64,000 nucleotides of DNA from contig NZ_JANUHB010000003.1 of assembly GCF_024756255.1 (NCBI RefSeq), forward strand, positions 496,001-560,000. Direction: 5' to 3'. Numbering within the stretch: position 1 is the first letter of the stretch; the number at the start of each line of letters is the position of its first letter. Of this stretch, positions 26,574 through 36,484 are shown piece by piece. The DNA comes from Massilia agilis. Lineage in GTDB: Bacteria > Pseudomonadota > Gammaproteobacteria > Burkholderiales > Burkholderiaceae_D. The notes beneath the pieces are model-generated. The model ran no database searches and was not told the origin of the DNA. It saw only the letters and a program-made list of their open reading frames with translations. A program made the position numbers and the translations under genes.

Positions 26574-27972
26574 GTTTTGTCGGCCAGGGCATCAGCAGCA
26601 CGGCCAGCACCAGGTGCTCGAATTCGGCGGCAAAGCGCTGTGCGAGCGCGGCCGGGTCGGGCACGCGCAGCGCATCGGCCACCAGCCCGAAACTGACCTG
26701 TCCGTTGTAGCTCAGGATGCTCGCGCCAACCCCGATGCCGCCCGCCTGCGGCACCCAGAACATTTGCTGCGCGACGCGTTTGCCGGCCAGGTAGCGCGCT
26801 TGGTCCTGGCCGTGCACGTTGGTCAGCACCAGGCTGGCGTTGGCCGCCAGCACGTCGAGCACGCGCTCGCGCACCGGCTGCGGGGCGACGCCCATCGCGG
26901 CCAGGATGCCAAGCGCAACCCATGGCTGGCGCGACTGCTTCAGTGCGTCCATGCGCCGGTGCACCTCGAGCACGCGCGCCACCGGATCGTCCACATCCAC
27001 CGGCAGGTCGAGGAACACGAGGCCGAAGCGGTTGCCCAGTTCCACCAGCGGACCGGGCGGGCGCAGGTTCACCGGCACCAGCGCGCGGATACCGGCGCCG
27101 CCCAGCGCGTCGCCCGCGTCCAGCAGGTAGCCGCGCAGCGCGCCCGCCACGCAGGACACCAGCACGTCGTTCACCGAGCAGGCAAGCGCCGCCGCCACCG
27201 CCTTCACTTCCCGCAGCGCCAGCGGCGGCGCCCATGCCACGCGCTTGGCCACGCCGACCGTCCCCTTGAGCCGCGTGGCCGCGTCCGGCGTCATGGCGGC
27301 GATCAGGCCCGCCTGGACCAACAGGTCGGCGCCGGAGCGCGCCCGATCGAGCGCACGCAGCGGGTGTGCGAGCAGTGTGGCGCCGTCGCCGGCCAGCGCG
27401 AGCGTGGCGCGCACGGCGTCGCCCGCCGCCGACGTCACCGGGCCGAGCAGCCGCTCCAGCGCGCTGCGCTGTGGCGCTGGTGCGGACACGTCCCGCGGCG
27501 GCGCGCGCGGATGCGCGGGATCGGGGTCGAGCATGGTGTCGATCACGTGCAGCAGCGCGAAGCCGTCCGCATAGCAGTGGTGGATGCGCAGCACGATCGC
27601 GCTCCCATGCGGCAGGTCGACCAGGTGGAATTGCCACATGGGCTTGCCGGGGTCGAGCGGCCGGCTCACCAAGTTGCTCATCGCTTCCTGCAATCCGTCG
27701 CCCGCCGCGCCCGGCAGCGCCATGTGGCGCACATGCCAGCCAAGGTCGAAGTGGGGGTCCAGCTCCCAGCGCGGACTGGCATGCGCGCCGGCCACGCGCT
27801 GGCGCAGGCGATGGAAGCACAGCATGCGTTCGCGCACGAGTTGCCTGAAGGCGGACAGTCCGATGCGCTCGTCCAGCAGCATGACGCCGCAGATCATCAT
27901 CCGGTTGGTCGGCCGGTCCATGCGCAGCCACGCGGCATCGACCGCCGTCAGCGCTTCGCCGGGCGCCGCCAT
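26569..27972 (-). CDS. Wax ester synthase / diacylglycerol acyltransferase (WS/DGAT)
   Basis: 467 residues. The active-site motif HHxxxDG is present as HHCYADG (H131-H132...D136-G137), and the C-terminal half carries the expected NVHGQDQ, ALVPVNLRP and GASILSYNGQVSFGL segments. It joins acyl-CoA to a fatty alcohol (wax ester) or to diacylglycerol (triacylglycerol). The gene starts 4 bp after the fatty acyl-CoA reductase stop, so both are in one operon and wax-ester formation is the natural reading. The last residues and stop codon run into the family A repeat. Confidence 0.92.
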   Translation of the reverse strand: MAAPGEALTAVDAAWLRMDRPTNRMMICGVMLLDERIGLSAFRQLVRERMLCFHRLRQRVAGAHASPRWELDPHFDLGWHVRHMALPGAAGDGLQEAMSNLVSRPLDPGKPMWQFHLVDLPHGSAIVLRIHHCYADGFALLHVIDTMLDPDPAHPRAPPRDVSAPAPQRSALERLLGPVTSAAGDAVRATLALAGDGATLLAHPLRALDRARSGADLLVQAGLIAAMTPDAATRLKGTVGVAKRVAWAPPLALREVKAVAAALACSVNDVLVSCVAGALRGYLLDAGDALGGAGIRALVPVNLRPPGPLVELGNRFGLVFLDLPVDVDDPVARVLEVHRRMDALKQSRQPWVALGILAAMGVAPQPVRERVLDVLAANASLVLTNVHGQDQARYLAGKRVAQQMFWVPQAGGIGVGASILSYNGQVSFGLVADALRVPDPAALAQRFAAEFEHLVLAVLLMPWPTKP

Positions 27973-27976
27973 GGGA

Positions 27977-29947
27977 TTACAGGTGCACGCCGCGCAGCAG
28001 GTGCTGCATCGCGCGCAGCTCGGGCGAGGCTTCCTGCGCTGCCTCGGGCGCGCCGTCGGGCGACAGGCGGTACGCGGTGTTGAGCACGATGCGCGACAGC
28101 TGCGGCGTGGCCAGCTGCATCGCCATGCCCAGCGTGCCCACTTCGGTGGTGATGCGCACCGGCTTGCTGACGATGGCGCGCACCACGAACTGCGCCGCCT
28201 CGTCGGGCGTGAGCGCGGGCGCGTCGCGGTACACGCTGGTGGGGGCGATCATCGGCGTGCGCACCAGCGGCATGTTGATGGTCGTGAACTTGATGCCGAG
28301 GTCGGCATACTCGGCGGCGGCGCAGTCGGACCACGCCTCCAGCGCCGCCTTGGAGGCCACGTAGGCGGAAAAGCGCGGCGCGTTGGTCAGCACCCCGATC
28401 GAGGAGATGTTGATCACCTGTCCCGCGCCCTGCGCCACCATGCCCGGCAGCAGGCCCATGGTCACGCGCACCGCGCCGAAGTAGTTCAGCTGCATGGTGC
28501 GCTGCAGGTCGTGGAAGCGCTCGTAGCTGGCCTCCACCGGTCGCCGGATCGAGCGGCCGGCGTTGTTGACGAGGATGTCCACGTTGCCGTGATCGGCCAG
28601 CACCGCCTGCACGAAGCGCTCGCAGTCGGCGATGTCCGACAGGTCGGCTTGGTAGGTGTGCAGCTGCCAGCCTTTGGTGGCGAAGGCCTGGGCGGTTGCG
28701 GCCAGCTCGGCCGCGTCGCGCGCGCAGGTGAGGGTGACCGCGCCCGCGTCCGCGAGCTGGTGCAGGGTGGCCAGGCCAATGCCCGAGGTGCCGCCCGTGA
28801 CCAGCACCACCTTGCCCTGCACCGCGCCACGCAGGCTGCGGTCGATGAACAGGTCGGGGTCGAGGTGGCGCTCCCAGTAGTCCCAGACGGCATTGGCATA
28901 CTGTTCCAGCGGCGGGCAGGCGATGCCGCTGCCGGCCAGTGCCGCCTGCGCCTGGCGGTTGTCAAAACGCGTGGGCCAGTTGAGCAGCTGGGTGATGCCG
29001 TCGGGCAGGCCGAGGTCTTGCATGATCGCGTCGTGCGCGCGCTTGACCGGGCTGAGCGACGCCAGTCCCTTGCGCAGCCATTCGGGCAGCAGCGCGAGCA
29101 GGGCCGCGTTCACGCGCAGGCCCATTTGCGGCGCATGCGCGGCGCGCGCGAACACGTTGAGCGCGTCGCCCACCCGGCGCGGTGCGGGATCGGTGAGGTG
29201 GAAGGCCTTGCCGTCAAGCCCCGGCTGGTGCGCGATGTGGACCATGGCCTGCACCACGAAATCGACCGGCACGATGTTGATGCGCCCGCCCTCGATGCCG
29301 ACCACCGGCACCCACGGCGGCAGCAGCGCGCGCACGCGCTGGATCAGCTTGAAGAAGTAGTAGGGGCCGTCGATCTTGTCGGTTTCGCCGGTGCGCGAGT
29401 CGCCCACCACCAGGCCGGGCCGGTACACGCGCCACGGTACCTTGCATTCGGCGCGCACCACCTGCTCGGATTCATGCTTGGTGGCGAAGTAGGGATGGCA
29501 CAGGTTTTCTGCCTCGTCGAACATGTCTTCGCGAAAAACGCCTTCGAACATGCCGGCCACGGCGATGGAGCTCATGTGGTGAAAGCAGCCGGGCCGCAAC
29601 GCATTGGCCAGCGCCACGGCATGGCGCGTGCCGCCCACGTTGGCCGCCACCTGCTCGGCCGCGCCGGCCCGCAAATCATAGATGGCGGCCAGGTGGAAGA
29701 AGTGGTCGAGGTGGCCCGCCAGCGCCTCGCGCTGCGCCGGCTCGATGCCCAGCCCGGGCTGGAGGATGTCGCCGAACACCGGCACCGCGCGCGCCGCATC
29801 GGCGTTCCAGAACGCGAACAGCGCAGGCAGCCGCTCGCGGCTTTGCGCGCGCACGAGGAACCAGACCTGGTTGCCGGGTGAGGCGAGCAGGGTGCGGATC
29901 AGGCGCTTGCCGATGAAGCCGGTGCCGCCGGTGACGAAGTAGCGCAT
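27977..29947 (-). CDS. Fatty acyl-CoA reductase (alcohol-forming), two-domain
   Basis: 656 residues with two fused reductase domains, as in the Marinobacter alcohol-forming acyl-CoA reductase. The N-terminal extended SDR/NAD-binding_4 domain has TGGTGFIG (residues 6-13) and YFATK as its YxxxK. The C-terminal classical SDR has VTGGTSGIGLA (about 377) and YVASK. Stretches such as YYFFKLIQRVRALLPPWVP, NIVPVDFVVQAMVHIAH and NYFGAVRVTMG fit that enzyme closely. It would reduce acyl-CoA to a fatty alcohol with NADPH, feeding the WS/DGAT gene 4 bp downstream. ATG at 29947 follows AGGGGA with almost no spacing. Confidence 0.9.
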   Translation of the reverse strand: MRYFVTGGTGFIGKRLIRTLLASPGNQVWFLVRAQSRERLPALFAFWNADAARAVPVFGDILQPGLGIEPAQREALAGHLDHFFHLAAIYDLRAGAAEQVAANVGGTRHAVALANALRPGCFHHMSSIAVAGMFEGVFREDMFDEAENLCHPYFATKHESEQVVRAECKVPWRVYRPGLVVGDSRTGETDKIDGPYYFFKLIQRVRALLPPWVPVVGIEGGRINIVPVDFVVQAMVHIAHQPGLDGKAFHLTDPAPRRVGDALNVFARAAHAPQMGLRVNAALLALLPEWLRKGLASLSPVKRAHDAIMQDLGLPDGITQLLNWPTRFDNRQAQAALAGSGIACPPLEQYANAVWDYWERHLDPDLFIDRSLRGAVQGKVVLVTGGTSGIGLATLHQLADAGAVTLTCARDAAELAATAQAFATKGWQLHTYQADLSDIADCERFVQAVLADHGNVDILVNNAGRSIRRPVEASYERFHDLQRTMQLNYFGAVRVTMGLLPGMVAQGAGQVINISSIGVLTNAPRFSAYVASKAALEAWSDCAAAEYADLGIKFTTINMPLVRTPMIAPTSVYRDAPALTPDEAAQFVVRAIVSKPVRITTEVGTLGMAMQLATPQLSRIVLNTAYRLSPDGAPEAAQEASPELRAMQHLLRGVHL

Positions 29948-29980
29948 TCCCCTATCGTTCCACTCGGCGTCTTGATCCGT

Positions 29981-29994
29981 CTGACCTGAATCAA
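29981..29994. promoter_or_regulatory. Weak FNR-like box upstream of the acyl-CoA reductase
   Basis: CTGAC-CTGA-ATCAA keeps the core TGA-N6-TCA and matches the FNR consensus at 8 of 10 positions. It lies between the divergent acyl-CoA reductase and beta-lactamase genes, about 40 bp from the reductase ATG, which is close for an activator site. Confidence 0.25.
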
Positions 29995-30065
29995 CGAGCG
30001 CGACACCAAGCGCACATTGTTGAATTATCATGGGCGCCTTACAACCTGAAACCTGGAGACGATCG

Positions 30066-30950
30066 ATGAAAGCATGGGGTGTGCTGGTGTTGGGGCTGCT
30101 GGCGGCGGGAGCGGCGTGCGCGCAGGACGCGGTGCACTGCGGCTCGTGCGACGAATGGAACAAGCCGGTGGCGCCGTTCAAGGTGTACGGCAATACGTGG
30201 TACGTCGGCACGGCCGGGCTGTCGTCGCTGCTGGTGACCGGCCCGCAGGGCCATGTGCTGCTCGACGGCGCGCTGCCGCAGTCGGCCGCGCAGATCCGCA
30301 AGAACATCGAGTCGCTCGGCTTTCGCATCGAGGACGTCAAGCTGATCCTCAATTCGCATTCGCACTGGGACCACTCCGGCGGCATCGCCGCGCTGCAGCG
30401 TGCCAGCGGGGCGCAGGTGGCGGCCAGCGCCTGGAGCGCCAAGGAATTGGCCGTTGGAGCCAACGTGCCCGGCGATCCGCAGTACGATCCGCAGGACACG
30501 GTGCGCGTGGCGAAAATCGAGCACATCAGGGTGGTGGCGGACGGGGAAAGCGTGAAAGTGGGACCGCTCACGCTGACCGCGCACCTGACCCCGGGCCACA
30601 CGCCCGGCTCCACGGCCTGGACCTGGCAGTCGTGCGAAGACAAGGTGTGCCGCAACATGGTGTACGCCGACAGCCTGACCGCCGTGTCCACCGACGGTTT
30701 CCATTTCACCGGCGACGCCAGCCACCCGGATATCTCGGCATCGTTCCGCGCCAGTATCGCCAAGCTTGGCGCGCTGCCGTGCGACGTGGTCGTGTCCACC
30801 CATCCGGGCTTTACCGACACCTTCGAAAAGCTGGCCGCGCGCACGCCCGGCCACAACACGTTCGTGCAAGGGGGCGGCTGCAAGGCGCTGGCGGAAGCGT
30901 CGGCACGCGCTTTCGACAAGCGCGTGGCGGCAGAACGCGCGGGGCGTTAG
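30066..30950 (+). CDS. bla: Subclass B3 metallo-beta-lactamase
   Basis: 294 residues with a Sec signal peptide (MKAWGVLVLGLLAAGAACAQ), so periplasmic. The zinc site is intact: H98-S-H100-W-D102-H103, a later His in HLTPGHTPGS and a third in VVSTHPGF. The subclass B3 layout (NTWYVGTAGLSSLLVTGPQG and DGALPQSAAQI) is clear. These enzymes hydrolyse most beta-lactams including carbapenems; chromosomal B3 enzymes such as THIN-B of Janthinobacterium are known in this family. Its TAG stop overlaps the TAA of the convergent thiE (TTAG at 30947-30950). Confidence 0.92.
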   Translation: MKAWGVLVLGLLAAGAACAQDAVHCGSCDEWNKPVAPFKVYGNTWYVGTAGLSSLLVTGPQGHVLLDGALPQSAAQIRKNIESLGFRIEDVKLILNSHSHWDHSGGIAALQRASGAQVAASAWSAKELAVGANVPGDPQYDPQDTVRVAKIEHIRVVADGESVKVGPLTLTAHLTPGHTPGSTAWTWQSCEDKVCRNMVYADSLTAVSTDGFHFTGDASHPDISASFRASIAKLGALPCDVVVSTHPGFTDTFEKLAARTPGHNTFVQGGGCKALAEASARAFDKRVAAERAGR

Positions 30951-31555
30951 AACAGCGCTTGCAATGCCCTTGCCGCGGCGGCGGGATCCTCCGCAAGGTA
31001 GACGCTGCTGATGGCAGCCACCATGTCCGCGCCGCGCCGCACCAGCGGCGCCGCGTTCCCGGCAGTCATGCCGCCGATGACCACGACCGGCAGGTCCAGC
31101 GCCGCCTTGGCCTGCTCGACGATCGCCGGTTCGGTGGTCACCGGATACTTCTTGACCACCGACGGATAGAAACCGCCGAAGGCCACGTAGCTCGCGCCCG
31201 CCTGCCGTGCCGCCCGCGCCAGGCCAAGCTCCCCGTAGCACGAGGCGCCGACGATCTTGCCCGGCCCCAGCAGCGCGCGCACGTGCTCGACCTTGTCGTC
31301 GGTGCCGCCCACGTGCACGCCGTCGGCGCCGATCTGGCGGCACAGCGCCACGTGGTCATTGATCACGAGCGGCACGCCATGGCTGCGGCACAGTTCCAGC
31401 AGTGCCGCAGCCTGTTCCAGCCGCAGCGGCGCGTCCGCGTCCTTGTGGCGGTACTGCACCAGCGCAGCGCCGCCCTGCAGGGCACGGCCGGTGCACTCCA
31501 GCAGCCGCGCGGTGTCGTCCCAGTTCGGGGTGACGAGATAGAGGCCTCGCATCAT
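30947..31555 (-). CDS. thiE: Thiamine-phosphate synthase
   Basis: 202 residues. A TIM-barrel enzyme that couples HMP-PP with the thiazole phosphate to give thiamine phosphate. Visible are LVQYRHKDAD, LVINDHVALCRQIGADGVHVG, a serine-containing phosphate loop GASCYGE, and VVVIGGMTAGNAAPLVRRGA. ATG at 31555 overlaps the thiD stop by four bases. It is the last gene of the thiC-S-G-D-E operon; its stop codon overlaps that of the convergent beta-lactamase gene. Confidence 0.93.
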   Translation of the reverse strand: MMRGLYLVTPNWDDTARLLECTGRALQGGAALVQYRHKDADAPLRLEQAAALLELCRSHGVPLVINDHVALCRQIGADGVHVGGTDDKVEHVRALLGPGKIVGASCYGELGLARAARQAGASYVAFGGFYPSVVKKYPVTTEPAIVEQAKAALDLPVVVIGGMTAGNAAPLVRRGADMVAAISSVYLAEDPAAAARALQALF

Positions 31556-32313
31556 GCGGTCCTTTCAGTCCATGGGTGTCGGTTGGGGATGAGCTGGCCG
31601 GGCGCGATGGCATAGGCCTGCTCGAGCGCCTGGTGGCAGTAGCGTTGCGCCAGGTCGAGCGCCGTTTCCATCGGCCGGCCCAGCGCCAGCTGGCCGGCGA
31701 TCGCGGCGGCCAGCGTGCAGCCGCTGCCGTGGAACTGTCCCGGCAGGCGCGGCCACGACCATTCGCGCGTGCCATGCGGTCCGTGCCAGCGGTTGACGAC
31801 GCGCGCGCCATCGGCATGGCCCCCGGTGACGAGGCGATGCGGGCACGCGACCGGCTCGAGCGCCTGCGCTTCCGGCAGGTTGGGCACGACCAGCGTCGCC
31901 AGTGCCAGCAGAGGGCGCAGCGCGGCCACGGCGTCGCCGCGGACCAGCGCGTCCCCGTGGCCGCTGGCCAGCACCGGGTCCAGCACCACCGGCAGCGACG
32001 GGTCTGCGGCGCGCAGCCGCGTGATCACTTGCGCGATCGCTGCGGCATTGGCGCCGCTGCCCGGAATGCCGAGCTTGACGGCCCCGATCGGCACCGCCTG
32101 CGCCAGCGCCTGCGCCTGGCGCAGCAGCAGCGCGGGGTCGACCGGCTCGACGCCGTGCACGCGGTTGTTGTCCTGCACGGTGAGCGCGGTCACGACCGGC
32201 AGCGCATGCGCGCCCTGGGCCGCGATGGCCTCGATGTCGGCCGCGATGCCCGCGCCGCCGGACGGATCGAGCCCGGCAAACACCAGTACCGACGGCCGCG
32301 CCGTGGCCGTCAT
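31552..32313 (-). CDS. thiD: Hydroxymethylpyrimidine/phosphomethylpyrimidine kinase
   Basis: 253 residues of the ribokinase fold. [20 protein letters not shown] at the N-terminus binds HMP, and [20 protein letters not shown] holds the anion hole with the catalytic residue. It phosphorylates HMP or HMP-P to HMP-PP, so it also serves salvage of exogenous HMP. That matters here because thiC is damaged. The start overlaps the thiG stop (ATGA at 32310-32313) and the stop overlaps the thiE start. Confidence 0.93.
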   Translation of the reverse strand: MTATARPSVLVFAGLDPSGGAGIAADIEAIAAQGAHALPVVTALTVQDNNRVHGVEPVDPALLLRQAQALAQAVPIGAVKLGIPGSGANAAAIAQVITRLRAADPSLPVVLDPVLASGHGDALVRGDAVAALRPLLALATLVVPNLPEAQALEPVACPHRLVTGGHADGARVVNRWHGPHGTREWSWPRLPGQFHGSGCTLAAAIAGQLALGRPMETALDLAQRYCHQALEQAYAIAPGQLIPNRHPWTERTA

Positions 32314-33107
32314 GCCACGCGCCCGGCCATCGGCGAAGAGGGCGAGGCGGAGAAGCGGCGCGCCATGCGGCCGGCGAGGAAGGCCTCGCGCCCGGCCTCG
32401 ACGGCAAGGCGCATGGCCCGCGCCATGCGCACCGGGTCCTGCGCCAGCGCGATCGCACTATTCATCAGCACGCCGTCGCAGCCCAGCTCCATGGCGATTG
32501 CGGCATCCGAGGCGGTGCCCACGCCGGCGTCGACCAGCACCGGCACCGTGGCCTGCTCGATGATCAGGGACAGGTTCCACGGGTTCAGGATGCCCATGCC
32601 CGAGCCGATCAGGGAGGCCAGCGGCATCACGGCCACGCAGCCGACCTGCTCGAGGATGCGCGCCTGGATCGGGTCGTCGCTGCAGTACACCATCACGTCG
32701 AAGCCGTCGCGCACCAGTGTTTCGGCGGCGGCGATGGTCTCGGGCATGTTGGGGAACAGCGTCTTCTCGTCGCCCAGCACCTCGAGCTTGACGAGCTTGT
32801 GCCCGCCCAGCAGTTCGCGCGCCAGCTGCAGCGTGTAGACGGCGTCCTTGGCGGTGTAGCAGCCGGCGGTGTTGGGCAGGATCGTGTAGCGGCTCGGCGG
32901 CACCACGTCGAGCAGGCTTGGCTCGTTCGGGTTCTGGCCGATGTTCACGCGGCGGATCGCCACCGTGATGATCTCGGCGCCGGCGGCCTCGGTGGCTTCG
33001 CGCGTCTGTTCCAGGTCGCGGTACTTGCCGCTGCCAACCAAGAGGCGCGAGCTGTACCGTTTGCCGGCGATGATGAGGGGCTTGTCTTCGCGGGTAGCGT
33101 GTTCCAT
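32310..33107 (-). CDS. thiG: Thiazole synthase
   Basis: 265 residues. Builds the thiazole phosphate of thiamine from DXP, dehydroglycine and ThiS-thiocarboxylate. A conserved Schiff-base Lys is in [16 protein letters not shown], and [20 protein letters not shown] is the phosphate-binding segment. ATG at 33107 gives the standard length; an in-frame GTG at 33155 lies inside the family A repeat and is unlikely. The repeat separates it from thiS. Confidence 0.95.
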   Translation of the reverse strand: MEHATREDKPLIIAGKRYSSRLLVGSGKYRDLEQTREATEAAGAEIITVAIRRVNIGQNPNEPSLLDVVPPSRYTILPNTAGCYTAKDAVYTLQLARELLGGHKLVKLEVLGDEKTLFPNMPETIAAAETLVRDGFDVMVYCSDDPIQARILEQVGCVAVMPLASLIGSGMGILNPWNLSLIIEQATVPVLVDAGVGTASDAAIAMELGCDGVLMNSAIALAQDPVRMARAMRLAVEAGREAFLAGRMARRFSASPSSPMAGRVA

Positions 33108-33132
33108 GTGATCTCCATAATTTCGGTCATTG

Positions 33133-33206
33133 GTAGGGTGGGCTCTCGAGCCCACGCCGTGTCATGCGGCGCGTATCGCAGCGTGGGCATGAATGCCCAC
33201 CCTACG
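33133..33206. repeat. Family A double-hairpin repeat, copy 3 (inside thi operon)
   Basis: Shortest copy. The left hairpin is GGGCTC-TC-GAGCCC, a different stem sequence from the other copies but still perfectly paired; the right is GGGC-atgaat-GCCC. Outer ends are GTAGGGT and ACCCTAC. It lies between thiS and thiG and so would be transcribed within the operon; thiS stops 15 bp to its right. Confidence 0.85.
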
Positions 33207-33220
33207 GGCCGCGTGCCGTT

Positions 33221-33421
33221 TCAGCCGCCGCCGATGGCGCGCACCAGGTCGACCTTGTCGTGGTCCTGCAGCGTGCATGCGTGCCAGCGGCTGTGCGGCA
33301 CCACGTTGCGGTTCACCGCCAGCGCCACCATCTGGCCGGCCACGCCGAGCGATTCGGCCAGGTCGAGCAGGGTGGCGCCGGCCAGCCGGTGCGGCGCGCC
33401 ATTGAGTTCGATTTCCAGCAT
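33221..33421 (-). CDS. thiS: Sulfur carrier protein ThiS
   Basis: 66 residues with the ubiquitin-like beta-grasp pattern and the required C-terminal Gly-Gly (DLVRAIGGG), which is adenylated and thiocarboxylated to deliver sulfur for the thiazole ring. It starts 8 bp after the thiC stop and is followed by the family A repeat, then thiG. Confidence 0.93.
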   Translation of the reverse strand: MLEIELNGAPHRLAGATLLDLAESLGVAGQMVALAVNRNVVPHSRWHACTLQDHDKVDLVRAIGGG

Positions 33422-33429
33422 CGCCCGGC

Positions 33430-35267
<1,838 letters not shown>

Positions 35268-35350
35268 TGTTCACTCCCAGTGTGGTGGCTGAACTGCACG
35301 GGCCAACGGGGGAGTGCGGGAACACAGGCGTGCGCGGACGGCACTGGTGC

Positions 35351-35447
35351 CCAGTAGCTTCCCTTCGCTGGCATTATCCAGATCAGGTTCGGAGGGTATT
35401 TCTCACCCGCGTGCCGCTGTCACGGCGCGCAGGACCCCTAGCGTTGT
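35351..35447 (-). ncRNA. TPP riboswitch (THI element)
   Basis: On the minus strand, upstream of thiC, the conserved thi-box is readable. AGGGGTCC is the P1/P2 strand, GGGTGAGAAATACCC is the pyrimidine-sensing arm, GAACCTGATCTGGATAATGC is the P4/P5 pyrophosphate arm, and GCGAAGGGAAGCT closes it. The first arm has GTGAGA where CTGAGA is commonest. It ends about 85 bases before the thiC start, so it probably controls translation or early termination of the thi operon in response to thiamine pyrophosphate. Confidence 0.93.
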
Positions 35448-35562
35448 GTCACCTTGCGGTGATCGGGCCGGAGTGTACGCGCCTTTCGGGGGATTGGCAA
35501 AGCTTTCAGCGGGGCCGCTGGTTTGGTGCGATACTGTTGGCCCCAAATTCGAGAGACCTGCG

Positions 35563-36405
35563 ATGGCGATCCTTTCCGAACTGACCCTGTATCCGATCAA
35601 GTCCTGCGCCGGCATGCCGGTGCAGGAGGCCGTGGTCACCGATGCCGGCCTGTTCGCGGCCGGCGTGCACGATCGCGAGTGGATGGTGGTGTCGCCCGAT
35701 GGCCAGTTCATGACCCAGCGCGAGCATCCGCGCATGGCGCTGGTGGCGCCGCGGCCGGACGGCAGGCAGCTCTACGTGAGCGCACCCGGCGCGGCCCGGC
35801 TGGTGCTTGGCCTGGACGAGCCGGACGGCGCGCCGGTGCCGGTGCGGATCTGGGACGACACGGTCACGGCCGCCGACTGCGGCGACGCGGCCGCAGGCTG
35901 GTTCTCGCAGGTGCTGGGCAGCCCCTGCCGGCTGGTGCGCTTCCGGCGCGACGCAGTGCGCCTCACCAGCACCAAATGGACCGGCGGCGTACCGGCGCAA
36001 ACCCGCTTCGCCGATGGCTACCCGCTGCTCCTGATCGGCGCCGCATCGCTGGCGGACCTGAACGAGCGCATGGTGGCAGCCGGGCGCGCGCCGCTGCCGA
36101 TGAACCGTTTTCGTCCCAACCTCGTGGTCGATGGCATCGAGCCGTACGACGAGGACTTCCTGGCCTCGCTCGACGCCGGCGGCCTGGTCATCAAGCCGGT
36201 CAAGCCCTGCGCGCGCTGCCCGATCCCGTCGATCGACCAGGCCACCGGCGTCGCCGGGCCGGACCCGCTCGACATCCTGCTCACTTACCGCGCCAACCCG
36301 CGCATGGATGGCGCGGTCTGCCTTGGCATGAACTGCATCGTGGTCGCCGGCGCCCAGGGCGTGCTGCGGGTCGGCCAGCACCTGGAAGCCGAGCTCGACT
36401 TCTGA
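35563..36405 (+). CDS. MOSC-domain protein (YcbX-like)
   Basis: 280 residues: an N-terminal MOSC beta-barrel domain (ILSELTLYPIKSCAGMPVQE) followed by the MOSC domain, with KPCARCPIPSID carrying the conserved Cys thought to hold molybdenum cofactor. YcbX-type proteins reduce N-hydroxylated compounds; unlike E. coli YcbX there is no C-terminal 2Fe-2S ferredoxin domain, so an external electron donor would be needed. It is divergent from the thi operon and probably monocistronic. Confidence 0.88.
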   Translation: MAILSELTLYPIKSCAGMPVQEAVVTDAGLFAAGVHDREWMVVSPDGQFMTQREHPRMALVAPRPDGRQLYVSAPGAARLVLGLDEPDGAPVPVRIWDDTVTAADCGDAAAGWFSQVLGSPCRLVRFRRDAVRLTSTKWTGGVPAQTRFADGYPLLLIGAASLADLNERMVAAGRAPLPMNRFRPNLVVDGIEPYDEDFLASLDAGGLVIKPVKPCARCPIPSIDQATGVAGPDPLDILLTYRANPRMDGAVCLGMNCIVVAGAQGVLRVGQHLEAELDF

Positions 36406-36484
36406 GCGCCGCGCAAGGCTCAGTTTGACAGCCGCGCCCTGAGCGGGGTACAAGCCCTGTCTCGACCTCTCGCAGGGCAGGCAT

